Below, piece by piece: positions 17,897-26,791 of a stretch of 64,000 bases of DNA; position 1 is the first letter of the stretch; every line of letters begins with the position of its first letter. The notes beneath the pieces were generated by a model, which was given only the letters and a program-made list of their open reading frames with translations, made no database searches and was not told where the DNA came from. A program made the translations under genes and the position numbers. The stretch comes from Acidobacteriota bacterium (GTDB taxonomy: Bacteria; Acidobacteriota; Blastocatellia; Pyrinomonadales; Pyrinomonadaceae). Location of the stretch: contig JAOAPY010000049.1 in assembly GCA_025463135.1 (NCBI GenBank), positions 1-64,000 on the forward strand. Direction: 5' to 3'.

Positions 17897-20800
17897 ATGA
17901 GAACAGCGATGAAACTTTTTCTGGTACTTTGGCTGGCCGCGTTGCCGGCCTTTGGGCAATCGAGCACCGGCCGCCTCGTCGGCACCGTCTCGGACGCCAG
18001 TGGCGTCATTCCCGGCGCCACCGTTACCATCAGGGACAATCAGACGAGCAAGGAGCGCAGCCTGACGACGAGCGGTGAGGGCATTTTTAACGTGCCTCAG
18101 CTCGATGTCGGCTCGTACACCGTTACCATTTCCGCTTCGGGTCACAAGGCCTTCAGCGCCACCGATGTGAAGATCAATATCGGCCAGGAATACTCACTCA
18201 ATGCGATCCTGGAAGTAGGCCAGGTATCCGAAAGCGTGACCGTCATTGCGGGTGGCGATGTAGTCAATTCCACCAACGCCGAATTGAGTAACACCATCAG
18301 CACGCGCCAGGTGCTGGAGTTACCGCTGAACGGGCGCAACCCGCTGGCGTTGCTGAACACCGTGGCCGGCGCGAATCCAACCAACGCTTCAATCAATGGT
18401 GAGCGATCGTCATCCGTGAACTTCACGCGCGATGGCGTCAACGTGCAGGATAATTTCATTCGTACCGGTGGGTTCGTACAGGATAGACCGACCGTTGATG
18501 ATACCGGTGAATTCACTGTGGTCACTCAGAACGCCAGCGCTGACCAGGGTGGCGGTGGTTCTACGCAGGTGCAGTTAGTCACTCCGCGCGGCGGCCAGGA
18601 ATTTCACGGCGCGCTCTGGGAGTACAATCGCAACGTCAAGTTTGCGGCCAACGATTTTTTCAATAACGCAGCCGGCATCAGGAGACCGTTCCTCAATCGT
18701 AATCAGTTCGGCGGCAAAGTTGGCGGCCCGCTGCCGCTGCCGCGCTTTGGCGAAGGCGGTCCTTCGATCATTAAAGGCAAAGCTTTCTTCTTTGCTTCCT
18801 ACGAACGTTTCATGCTGCGTCAGCAACGTTCGATCACGCGCAACATTCTGTTGGGTCCGGCGCGGACGGGAAACTTTACCTATACCGACAACAGCGGCGT
18901 TACGCGCACGGTAAATGTCTTGAGTGGCGCGGGCTTTACGGGAGCGATTCCGGCGTCCGCGGGCGGCGTCATCGGCGTCGACCCCACGATTCAGGCCCGC
19001 GTGCTTAATGGCATGCCGGCCGTTGGCAATTCGACCATTGCCAATAACGGACTCACTCAGCTCTTGCAGTTCAATCAGTCGGACAATGATACCCGCAACG
19101 GGTTCACGACGCGGTTTGACTTTGACATCAATCCTAAAAACAGCCTGAACTTTGTTTACAAGTACAACAACAATGGTGACGAGCGGCAAACGGATACCGG
19201 AGGATACGGTACGCATCCGTTTGTGACTCAAAGTGGCCCAACCAAGTTGTACATCCTGTCCTACCGGTCGACTATCACTTCAAACTTCGTGAATGAAGTA
19301 CGCGGCGCCTTTGAGCCGGCCGAACCATTCTTCAAACAAAGCGCACTGCCCGGCGATTTCATCATCGGCCAGATTGCCGCGAACGGTTTGCCGGCATCCG
19401 GTTTGCCGCTGACGTTGAGCAGCCCTGAGGCGAGCTTTGAAGATCAAGGCCGCAATACGAGACAGTACACCTTCCAGGACAACGCTTCGTATAGTTTTGG
19501 AAATCATTCGTTGCGCTTCGGCACAGATTTTAATGCGCAGCGAATTCAGGTGATCAGCAACTTCAACAAGACACCGATATATTCGATTACCAACACCAAC
19601 AACACACTGACGCCACGTCTGCCGGCGGCACTGTATCCCGGCGGAATCAGCGCCACTCAGCGAACTCGGGCCGATACGCTGCGCTACCTCTTGGGTGGGT
19701 TCATCGGCGCCGGATCGGTAGCCGCGAATTTTGTTAATCCCAGCCTCGGCGCGCAACTACGCGCTCCACTGATTCAGCAGCTCAACTTCGATACCATCGG
19801 TTCCTACGTCAGCGACCAATGGCGCATTACACCCAGGCTTACGCTCAACCTGGGATTGCGCTACGACATCTTTACGCCGTTGACCAATCCCGATCGAGTG
19901 TTTCTGGAACCTGTGATCCCCGCCGGATCAAATCTGGTGGATGCTTTGACGAATCCGAACGGTCGTTATGATCTGGTCGGCACCAACTCCGGCGTGCCCG
20001 GACGTTTTTACAAGACTGACAAGAATAACTTTGCTCCGGTACTCAGTCTTGCGTACGCTCCGGAATTCAAGAACAAATTCCTGAGTTCGCTGATGCCCGG
20101 ACAGGGGCGCACCGTGATTCGCGGTGGTTTCCGCAGCAGTTATGTCAACGATGAGTATGTTACGTCGGCGCTTAATGCCGCGGGTGGCAATGCGGGTTTG
20201 AATCTTACCGGTCTGGCCGGGGGCGCTGTGAACGTGAACGCGCGCTTCAGTAACCTGCCGAACCTTCAGCTGCCGCCTTCGCGAACGCCGCCGATTACCT
20301 TTGCTCAGGCGAATGCCGACAACGGAACTTTCTTCAATACCGTGTTTGCCATTGATCCGAACATTCAGGTTCAGCGCAATGACGAATTCAACTTTGGTAT
20401 TCAGAGAGAGATTGGCCATGCGACCGCAATTGAGATTCGGTACGTGGGCGGGCGCAGCAACAACATGGTGCGCGGAGTAGATCTGAATCAGATCAATATC
20501 AACGCCAACAATTTCCTGCGAGATTTCAACGTCGCACGGAACAACTGCCGACTTCAGGGAGCGACCCTTGCCGGGACCGGCGATCCGCTCCAGCGTTGCA
20601 CGGATGCGAGTTTCAATCCGGCGATTGCCGGCAGCCAGCCGTTGCCTGCTTTCAATCTCCTGCCATTTGGCGCATTTCTGAATAACTCGGCAGTAACCTC
20701 ACCGATTATCAACGGCACTCCAGCGGACCTGGCCCTGATCTACATTACCAATGGTTTGGATTTCGATCCGACCACCAGCACGGGCATCAACTTCCGCCGG

Positions 20801-21703
20801 AATATCTTTGCCGGGCCGGTTGACCTTTTGGTCAACGGCGGGAAGTACCGCTACAACTCGCTGCAGGCAGAGGTTCGCCGTCGCTTTAGCAACGGCCTGA
20901 GCTTCCAGGCTAACTACACGTTCCAGAAGATTCTTTCGAACATCGAGACGGATGGCCAATCACGCTTCGATCCTTATCTGGACAACGGGAACAAGCAGCT
21001 GGACTATGCACGTACCGATTATGATCGCACGCATAGTGTGAACATCAACTCGATCTATGAGCTGCCGTTCGGCAAGGGCAAGTCGTTCCTGAGCAATGGC
21101 ACGGGAATCAATCGCCTGTTTGGTGGTTTTCAGATTACCTCGTTGATAAATATCAGCTCAGGTACTCCGATATCGGTGCGTGACTTGACCGGAACGCTGA
21201 ATCGCGGAGGACGATCGACGCGCCAAACCGCCAACTCGAATCTGAGTCCGAACGAGATCAAGAAGCTGGTGGGAATCTACAAGCAGAACGGAAAGATTTA
21301 TTTCATCAATCCCTCGGCGATTGCGCCGGACGGCACGGCCACCGGAGGCAATCTTGGAACATCGCCAACCGCTGGTTTCCCCGGCCAGGTGTTCTTCAGG
21401 GCACAGCCGGGCCAGACCGGAAATCTACCGCGCACCTTCATCAACGGACCGAGGTACTTCAATTGGGACGCCGGCTTAATCAAGAACGTAGCGTTCAATG
21501 AAAGGGCCCGACTTCAATTGCGTATGGAAGTCTTTAACGTTTTGAATAACGTCAACTTTTTTGCTCCCTCAGGCGGCAATGCGACGAGCCTTGGCGAGGA
21601 CAGCAATATCTTCAACATCAACAGCGCAACCTTCGGGCAAATCACCAGCGGCAATGCTTATCCGCCGCGCATTATCCAGTTTGCCGCAAGGTTTGAGTTC
21701 TAA
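17897..21703 (+). CDS. TonB-dependent receptor, Oar-like, second copy
   Basis: About 1268 residues from the ATG at 17897 (AGGAG 7 nt upstream). The longer frame to 17858 lacks a signal character. Order: signal peptide MKLFLVLWLAALPAFGQ, carboxypeptidase-regulatory domain (about 25-105, RLVGTVSDASGVIPGATVTI), plug (about 115-250, LELPLNGRNPLALLNTVAGA and VNFTRDGVNVQDN), and an Oar-type barrel ending IIQFAARFEF with terminal Phe. LELPLNGRNP is the hallmark of the acidobacterial Oar-like receptors. Compared with the first receptor it is about 130 residues longer in the barrel loops. It stands alone, with a terminator after it. The ligand is unknown. Confidence 0.93.
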   Translation: MRTAMKLFLVLWLAALPAFGQSSTGRLVGTVSDASGVIPGATVTIRDNQTSKERSLTTSGEGIFNVPQLDVGSYTVTISASGHKAFSATDVKINIGQEYSLNAILEVGQVSESVTVIAGGDVVNSTNAELSNTISTRQVLELPLNGRNPLALLNTVAGANPTNASINGERSSSVNFTRDGVNVQDNFIRTGGFVQDRPTVDDTGEFTVVTQNASADQGGGGSTQVQLVTPRGGQEFHGALWEYNRNVKFAANDFFNNAAGIRRPFLNRNQFGGKVGGPLPLPRFGEGGPSIIKGKAFFFASYERFMLRQQRSITRNILLGPARTGNFTYTDNSGVTRTVNVLSGAGFTGAIPASAGGVIGVDPTIQARVLNGMPAVGNSTIANNGLTQLLQFNQSDNDTRNGFTTRFDFDINPKNSLNFVYKYNNNGDERQTDTGGYGTHPFVTQSGPTKLYILSYRSTITSNFVNEVRGAFEPAEPFFKQSALPGDFIIGQIAANGLPASGLPLTLSSPEASFEDQGRNTRQYTFQDNASYSFGNHSLRFGTDFNAQRIQVISNFNKTPIYSITNTNNTLTPRLPAALYPGGISATQRTRADTLRYLLGGFIGAGSVAANFVNPSLGAQLRAPLIQQLNFDTIGSYVSDQWRITPRLTLNLGLRYDIFTPLTNPDRVFLEPVIPAGSNLVDALTNPNGRYDLVGTNSGVPGRFYKTDKNNFAPVLSLAYAPEFKNKFLSSLMPGQGRTVIRGGFRSSYVNDEYVTSALNAAGGNAGLNLTGLAGGAVNVNARFSNLPNLQLPPSRTPPITFAQANADNGTFFNTVFAIDPNIQVQRNDEFNFGIQREIGHATAIEIRYVGGRSNNMVRGVDLNQININANNFLRDFNVARNNCRLQGATLAGTGDPLQRCTDASFNPAIAGSQPLPAFNLLPFGAFLNNSAVTSPIINGTPADLALIYITNGLDFDPTTSTGINFRRNIFAGPVDLLVNGGKYRYNSLQAEVRRRFSNGLSFQANYTFQKILSNIETDGQSRFDPYLDNGNKQLDYARTDYDRTHSVNINSIYELPFGKGKSFLSNGTGINRLFGGFQITSLINISSGTPISVRDLTGTLNRGGRSTRQTANSNLSPNEIKKLVGIYKQNGKIYFINPSAIAPDGTATGGNLGTSPTAGFPGQVFFRAQPGQTGNLPRTFINGPRYFNWDAGLIKNVAFNERARLQLRMEVFNVLNNVNFFAPSGGNATSLGEDSNIFNINSATFGQITSGNAYPPRIIQFAARFEF

Positions 21704-21730
21704 ACAGAGTCAGAAAACCTGACCGCAACA

Positions 21731-21770
21731 ATCGGGCGTTGCTTCGCAAGAGGCAGCGCTCGATTTTTTT
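21731..21770 (+). terminator. Rho-independent terminator after the second TonB receptor
   Basis: A 12-bp stem (21731-21742 with 21753-21764, two G-U pairs) is followed by a run of seven Ts. It lies 28 bp after the stop. The rest of 21771-22061 shows no gene. Confidence 0.82.
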
Positions 21771-22061
21771 GACCTTGATATGACCTTGATAGGACATCGG
21801 CTGCGTTTCATGCGAGGCGCTATCGAATGTTTCCGAAAAATTGTAAGCACCCCAGTGATCATTGCATTGCTCCTATCCTTAATTCCCAAGTTGCAACTGA
21901 TTGCTTATCCAAATCTCACAACGTAAGACACGCAAGAGGCGCCCTGCCACAGTCAAACAACCACCCCACTTACAGCGAGTACGCAGATTAGTGTTGGCAG
22001 AGTATAATCCCGCTTCGCATCGCTTAAGATCTCCGAAACTACAATCGAATAAGACCCGCAC

Positions 22062-23711
22062 TTGTCACTGAAACTTCTGAAGAATCTCGTCAAAAACCTG
22101 GCCAAAATCGCCGTCGGCAGTTTTGTTTTTGTGCTCTTACTCGAAGGCGGAATCAGAGTAGCGTACAAGATCCGAAACTCGCGCGTGCAATACGTGCCTA
22201 TTCCTTATCTGGTGCGCAACCCTGGTCTGTCGCCGCCGCCCTGGATGGATGGGTTGCGCATTATCGAGCCCGATGATCTGCTGCTTTACCACGGCCGTCC
22301 CAATGCCCATCGAACGTACCTTGACCTGTTCTGTCCCATGCCTTCGGAGGAATACCGCCAGGGCCTGCTGCGACGATTCAGCTCTTCAATTCCGGAGGAG
22401 CTCAGAAACAATCCGACCTGGGATGTGAAATTGAATTCTCAGGGGTTCCGCAACGCGGAGTTCTCAACGGTTAAGCCGCCCCACACGCTGCGCATCGTTT
22501 GCATCGGGGATTCCTGGACCTTTGGGCACAACGCCGACCAGGACAAGACATATCCAAGTCGCCTCGAGGCCCTGCTCAAGGAATCGTTTCCCAACGTGGC
22601 CATTGAGGTGATTAACCTTGGCATGCTGGCATCCACTTCACATGAAGGAATCGAGTTGTTGCATCAACGTGTCCTGGGCATGAGCCCGGATATTGTCCTG
22701 ATCGGTTACTCAATGAACGATGCATCTATCTCGGGCTGGCATGACAAGGATGTGCTGGGACCGAAGATCCATAAATTCAAACTGCGAAAGTTTCTCACCG
22801 AGAATTCAGAGTTGTATAAGCTGATGACTTATCTTGGTCAGGCGAAAAAGTTTGAAACGATCACGATGACCGACCACTTGAAAGCCAGCAGCGATCCTCA
22901 TGGGCAATTCGTTTATGAATCGTGGGTCAGCGCTGAAGCTCTGGAAGCGAAGGACTATGAACGATTGGAACCGCGACTGCGAGTCACCCCGTCGGATTAC
23001 GAAAAAAACATCAGGGAGATGATCCGGCTGGTACGCGAGCACGGATCACTTCCGATCCTGCTGCATAACGAGCTGCGAGCGGGTAGCCCTTATCAAGCGG
23101 CGCTGCGAAAAGTCTCGGCAGAAGAGAAGGTCGCGTTGGTAGACAATTGCGAACTGTTAGGCGACGCCCGGCGACAAATCGAAAAGGACATTGAGCAGCG
23201 GTTGGCCCTCCAACCACCGTCCGCACCGCTTGAGACAAAACAACCTGAGGCTGTTGAAGTTGTGTTTCGTGTCTATCTTGAAAAGACGGTCGTCCCCAGG
23301 GCGATGCACATCGCAGGTCCCCATCCGCAGCTTGGGAACAGCGAGCCTAATAAGATCGTGATGTATGACGATGGCACTCATGGGGACCAGAAAGCCGGGG
23401 ACCAGGTATGGTCCACGACGGTGACATTCTCTCCAGGGCAGAAAGTCTTCTATGTGTACACCAACAGCGGTGAAGCAGGTCAGTGGCAGAACCTTGATTT
23501 GCCAAAGGTGCGCATGTTCACTGTACCTTCGAATGAGGGAGGGCATGTCTACCATCCGATTGAAACTTTTGGCAAGCTCTATCTACAGGCGGATGGTTTT
23601 CACACGAATGTCCAGGGATATGAACTAATCGCGCGCGCAGTTCGCGAGGCCATAATGCAAACTGAGAAATTCAAGTCGGCGGCAACTCGCCCGGCGCCGG
23701 TAGTGCCGTAG
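22062..23711 (+). CDS. Membrane-anchored SGNH hydrolase with an inserted beta-sandwich domain
   Basis: 549 residues with a TTG start, bounded upstream by an in-frame TAA at 22050. It has one N-terminal membrane anchor (about 17-36). The SGNH/GDSL esterase core has IVCIGDSWTFG (nucleophile S151), the oxyanion blocks NLGMLA and SPDIVLIGYSMND, and the catalytic block DGFHTNVQGY (D511, H514). Between core and catalytic block, residues about 397-493 form a separate domain (RVYLEKTVVPRAMHIAG, MYDDGTHGDQKAGDQVW) that resembles immunoglobulin-like/carbohydrate-binding E-set modules. The enzyme probably adds or removes acyl groups on the surface glycan made by the neighbouring genes; the insert may bind that glycan. 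A relative without the insert lies at 37496-38722. Confidence 0.85.
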   Translation: MSLKLLKNLVKNLAKIAVGSFVFVLLLEGGIRVAYKIRNSRVQYVPIPYLVRNPGLSPPPWMDGLRIIEPDDLLLYHGRPNAHRTYLDLFCPMPSEEYRQGLLRRFSSSIPEELRNNPTWDVKLNSQGFRNAEFSTVKPPHTLRIVCIGDSWTFGHNADQDKTYPSRLEALLKESFPNVAIEVINLGMLASTSHEGIELLHQRVLGMSPDIVLIGYSMNDASISGWHDKDVLGPKIHKFKLRKFLTENSELYKLMTYLGQAKKFETITMTDHLKASSDPHGQFVYESWVSAEALEAKDYERLEPRLRVTPSDYEKNIREMIRLVREHGSLPILLHNELRAGSPYQAALRKVSAEEKVALVDNCELLGDARRQIEKDIEQRLALQPPSAPLETKQPEAVEVVFRVYLEKTVVPRAMHIAGPHPQLGNSEPNKIVMYDDGTHGDQKAGDQVWSTTVTFSPGQKVFYVYTNSGEAGQWQNLDLPKVRMFTVPSNEGGHVYHPIETFGKLYLQADGFHTNVQGYELIARAVREAIMQTEKFKSAATRPAPVVP

Positions 23712-23953
23712 TTTGGCGACCAGCGTTCAGAGTAACGACTTCAGTCGGGTTTTCTGCTGGGCCAAGACCCGCCTAAAAGGCGGCACTCTAAGCACCCGTG
23801 AAAATCTAAGACACCGCGGAGTGGCGCAACGGCCCAGGCACCACCTGGCCCTCCCCTTTTGGACAATAGCGGCGGAATTCGGTAGGTTAATGGTTTGCAT
23901 AGAGTTCCTGGATTTACGGCGTTGTTACCGTGAGCAGGAGTCAGGATTTGGTA

Positions 23954-24181
23954 ATGAGTTTTCTTAAGAAGGTCTGGAAAAAGTGGCGAGCGTTCGGCCA
24001 GATAATGGGCGACTTTGTCGCGCGCATTTTTATGACCGTGTTTTATTTTACGGTGGCTGTACCGTTTGGTATTGGGGTGCGGCTGTTCAAGGATCCGCTG
24101 AACTTAAAATCGAAAGACTCGGGTTGGTTGCCGCGCGAAACTAAACAAGAGACGCTCGAAGATGCAAGACGGCCGTATTGA
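23954..24181 (+). CDS. Small membrane protein next to the carbamoyltransferase
   Basis: 75 residues from the ATG at 23954 (AGGA 7 nt before); a longer reading from 23930 adds eight residues. It has a basic amphipathic start (SFLKKVWKKWRAF), one hydrophobic segment (IFMTVFYFTVAVPFGIGVRLF) and a polar tail. I do not assign a named family. Similar tiny membrane proteins flank NodU/CmcH-type carbamoyltransferases in glycan loci, and here it directly precedes one. Together with the DUF5989-like gene after the enzyme it may form a membrane platform for it. That role is inference. Confidence 0.7.
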   Translation: MSFLKKVWKKWRAFGQIMGDFVARIFMTVFYFTVAVPFGIGVRLFKDPLNLKSKDSGWLPRETKQETLEDARRPY

Positions 24182-24189
24182 GGGGGTAG

Positions 24190-24368
24190 GGGAAAGGGGC
24201 AAAGAGCAAAGGGCAAAGAGCAAACCCAAGAACTGAAATCCAAGAACTAAGAACTAAGTAGGAACTAAGAATCAGGAACCAGGAACCCAAGAATTAAGAA
24301 TTTAAGAATTAAGAGCGAATTACCAGAAGCCAAAGACCAAAGACCAAAGACCCAAGACCCAAAGATCA
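24190..24368 (+). repeat. Long 7-bp tandem tract running into the carbamoyltransferase start
   Basis: Units AAAGAGC, CAAGAAC, TAAGAAC, GAACCAG, AGAATTA and CAAAGAC follow each other with a period of 7 over about 180 bp. The tract ends AAAGATCAATG, so the start codon is part of it. No Shine-Dalgarno is visible. Confidence 0.82.
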
Positions 24369-26153
24369 ATGAATATTCTAGGCATTTCCTGTTTTTATCA
24401 CGACGCGGCAGCCGCCCTGATCCAGGACGGTGATCTAATCGCGGCCGCGGAGGAAGAACGTTTTAGCCGTAAGAAGCACGACTACGGTTTTCCCGATTTG
24501 GCCGTTGATTTCTGTCTGGAACAGGGCGGCATCAAGGCCGGCGATCTGGATTACGTGGTCTTCCACGAAAAGCCTCTGGTCAAGTTCGAACGCATCCTCA
24601 TGACTGTGCTCGGCGCCTTTCCCAGGACTTCAACCGTCTTCCGCGAAGCGATGGTTGCCTGGTTCAATGAAAAGCTTTGGATCAAAGGGCGCATTCTCAA
24701 GAAATTGAATCTGCCGCCGGATCGCATCCTCTTCAGTGAACATCACATGTCCCATGCGGCCAGCACACTCTTCTGCTCATCGTTTGAAGAAGCCGCAATC
24801 ATGACAGTTGACGGTGTGGGCGAATGGACCACCACCACGCTGGGACGCGGGCGCGTGGATTGGCAGGGCGGTGGGGAAAACCGCATCGAGTTGTTTGAAG
24901 AGATCAAGTTTCCGAATTCACTGGGATTGCTCTATTCAGGCTTTACCGCTTTCCTCGGCTTTGAAGTGAACGAAGGCGAGTACAAAGTGATGGGGATGGC
25001 GCCTTACGGCGAGCCACGTTACCTCGACAAGGTATACAAGCTGGTCCAGGTGAATGATGACGGCAGCTTTCGCCTGAACATGGAGTACTTTGCTTTCCAT
25101 AAATCGACGGAGCAGACCATTAATTCAAAGTTCACCGATCTGTTTGGCCCGCCACGCCGCTCGGATGTTGATTTCTATACCGCGACGACCCATCCAAATC
25201 GCGACCATCCACAATGGGACGATCGCATTGCTGAAGAGAATCAGATGTATGCGGATGTGGCGGCCAGTATTCAGCGCGCCACTGAAGAGATTCTTTTAAA
25301 GATGGCCAACCACCTGCACCAGAAGACTGGTCTGAAAAAGCTTTGTGTCGCGGGTGGTGTGATGCTCAACAGCGTCGCCAACGGACGCATCCTGCGAGAG
25401 ACTGCGTTCGACGATATCTTTGTGCAACCGGCCGCCGGTGACGCAGGTGCAGCGTTAGGCGCCGCGTTATGGGCCTATCATATTGTCTTGCAGCGTCCGA
25501 GAAAGTTTGTAATGGACCATTGCTATTGGGGCGATCAGTTTTCCGATGCGCAAATTGGTGATTTCCTGCGCGCAAACGGTATCCCGTACGAGCACATCGA
25601 TGACGAGGAGCGCATGCTGGATCGCGTAGTCGAAAACATGATGCAGGGAAAGGTGTTCGGCTGGTTCAAGGGCCGCTTTGAATGGGGACCGCGCGCGCTG
25701 GGCAATCGCAGCATTCTTGCGGACCCGCGCTTCGCGGCAATGAAAGGCATAGTAAACGAGAAGATCAAGTTCCGCGAACCATTTCGGCCATTCGCGCCGG
25801 TGATCCTTGACGAGCGTGTGGATGAATACTTTGATTTGCCCGAAGGCAAGAACCATCATGCCGCGCGGTTCATGCAGTTTGTTACGCCCATACGTAAAGA
25901 TAAGCAGGACTTGATCCAGGCAGTGAATCATCAGGGCACCGGGCGGCTGCAAACAATTCAACGTGAGGTCAATCCGTCGTACTACCGCCTGGTGGAAAAA
26001 TTTGGCGAGGCCACCGGCGTGCCGGTACTGTTGAATACATCGTACAATCTGCGCGGTGAGCCGATGGTGTCGAGTCCGGCGAATGCGTTTAGCACTTTTA
26101 GCAACAGCGGTTTGGATTTGCTCGTGATGGAGAACTTTTTAATTAGGAAGTAG
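24369..26153 (+). CDS. Carbamoyltransferase (NodU/CmcH family)
   Basis: Transfers a carbamoyl group from carbamoyl phosphate, through carbamoyl-adenylate, to a hydroxyl of a sugar or similar acceptor. 594 residues, the normal length. The N-terminal Kae1-like part starts MNILGISCFYHDAAAAL and has the metal-binding histidines in FSEHHMSHAAS (H125, H126, H129) and MTVDGVGEWTTT (D148). The C-terminal half has GRFEWGPRALGNRSILADPR and LNTSYNLRGEPMV. Placement between two tiny membrane proteins within a glycosyltransferase cluster indicates that it decorates the surface glycan rather than an antibiotic. No polyketide or peptide synthetase genes are nearby. Confidence 0.93.
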   Translation: MNILGISCFYHDAAAALIQDGDLIAAAEEERFSRKKHDYGFPDLAVDFCLEQGGIKAGDLDYVVFHEKPLVKFERILMTVLGAFPRTSTVFREAMVAWFNEKLWIKGRILKKLNLPPDRILFSEHHMSHAASTLFCSSFEEAAIMTVDGVGEWTTTTLGRGRVDWQGGGENRIELFEEIKFPNSLGLLYSGFTAFLGFEVNEGEYKVMGMAPYGEPRYLDKVYKLVQVNDDGSFRLNMEYFAFHKSTEQTINSKFTDLFGPPRRSDVDFYTATTHPNRDHPQWDDRIAEENQMYADVAASIQRATEEILLKMANHLHQKTGLKKLCVAGGVMLNSVANGRILRETAFDDIFVQPAAGDAGAALGAALWAYHIVLQRPRKFVMDHCYWGDQFSDAQIGDFLRANGIPYEHIDDEERMLDRVVENMMQGKVFGWFKGRFEWGPRALGNRSILADPRFAAMKGIVNEKIKFREPFRPFAPVILDERVDEYFDLPEGKNHHAARFMQFVTPIRKDKQDLIQAVNHQGTGRLQTIQREVNPSYYRLVEKFGEATGVPVLLNTSYNLRGEPMVSSPANAFSTFSNSGLDLLVMENFLIRK

Positions 26154-26202
26154 AGGCGTTCCACTCCTTCGGAGCTTAAGAGGGATTTTGGTAACGCTTG
26201 AT

Positions 26203-26297
26203 CTATAAACATTTCGTCCCGCTGGGACTGGTAACAAAAACACTTGGGTCGTTCGTAAATTGCTGTTGCTATAAACATTCGGCTCCTCCGGAGCTGA
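26203..26297. repeat. Two ATAAACAT...CTGGGG-type repeats
   Basis: CTATAAACATTTCGTCCCGC followed by TGGGACTGG (26203-26230) and CTATAAACATTCGGCTCCTC followed by CGGAGCTGAGG (26267-26297) share a leader and a short hairpin. A third copy is at 37404-37429. Confidence 0.55.
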
Positions 26298-26360
26298 GGC
26301 GATGAAGACGCAGCTAAGCAGTTCAGTATAATCTCGAAAGCGCTCAACACCGCGACAGCC

Positions 26361-26479
26361 AAAAATTGGGTAGTGGGTCAGTTTCGCGGCAAATGTCCCA
26401 CAAACTTTAGTTTGTCGCGGCGTTACGACAAGCTAAATAAAGCTTATCGGACATCAAACTGACCCACTACCAAAAATTG
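26361..26479. mobile_element. 103-bp miniature inverted-repeat element with 8-bp target duplication
   Basis: Element 26369-26471 begins GGTAGTGGGTCAGTTT and ends with its exact reverse complement (26456-26471), a perfect 16-bp terminal repeat. Identical AAAAATTG octamers flank it at 26361-26368 and 26472-26479, as expected for a target-site duplication. The interior holds a second imperfect palindrome, TGTCCCACAAACTTTA against TAAAGCTTATCGGACA. This relates it to the GTCCGACAAACTT repeats at 40992-41071 and 48921-49004. It has no coding capacity and would need a transposase in trans. Confidence 0.75.
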
Positions 26480-26504
26480 ATACACGCGACGGTAAGTCCT
26501 AAGA

Positions 26505-26696
26505 ATGAGTCAAATGAAAAAATGGTTTCAACGGCTTGGTGCTAACGCCGGCGTGCTGGGCGATTTTGTGGTCTTCCTCTGGAAGCGAAAAATGTGGTGG
26601 CTGATTCCGATGGTTCTGACCCTGCTGATTTGCGGTCTGCTGCTGGTTTTTGCGTCCTCGACGGGATTGGGACCATTCATTTATTCACTTTTTTAG
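26505..26696 (+). CDS. DUF5989-family small membrane protein
   Basis: 63 residues: a polar N-terminus (MSQMKKWFQRLGANAG), FVVFLWKRKMWWLIPMVLTL with a strong hydrophobic helix to about residue 50, then a short end (GPFIYSLF). The KRKMWWLIP signature followed by GPFIYxLF is what I recognise as DUF5989, small proteins that accompany carbamoyltransferases and SGNH hydrolases. It follows the carbamoyltransferase after a 350-bp repeat-filled gap. No strong ribosome site is seen. The palindromic repeat at 26699 begins three bases after its stop. Confidence 0.82.
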   Translation: MSQMKKWFQRLGANAGVLGDFVVFLWKRKMWWLIPMVLTLLICGLLLVFASSTGLGPFIYSLF

Positions 26697-26698
26697 AT

Positions 26699-26788
26699 CG
26701 TGGCATCGGCATCCTGCCGATGTTGCGGTGCGGTTACACTCTATCGGGCTTTACCTTCAACGACCACGGGCGAGATGCCCGTGCCACG
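26699..26788. repeat. HGRDARAT-type palindromic repeat, copy A
   Basis: Ends CGTGGCA and TGCCACG form terminal inverted repeats, with an internal hairpin CATCGGCATCCTGCCGATG and a CGGGCGAGATGCCCG stem. Translated, the right part reads NDHGRDARAT, a well-known artefact peptide of this repeat type. It starts just after the DUF5989 stop codon and is open in the frame of the next gene. Confidence 0.8.
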
Positions 26789-26791
26789 CTC

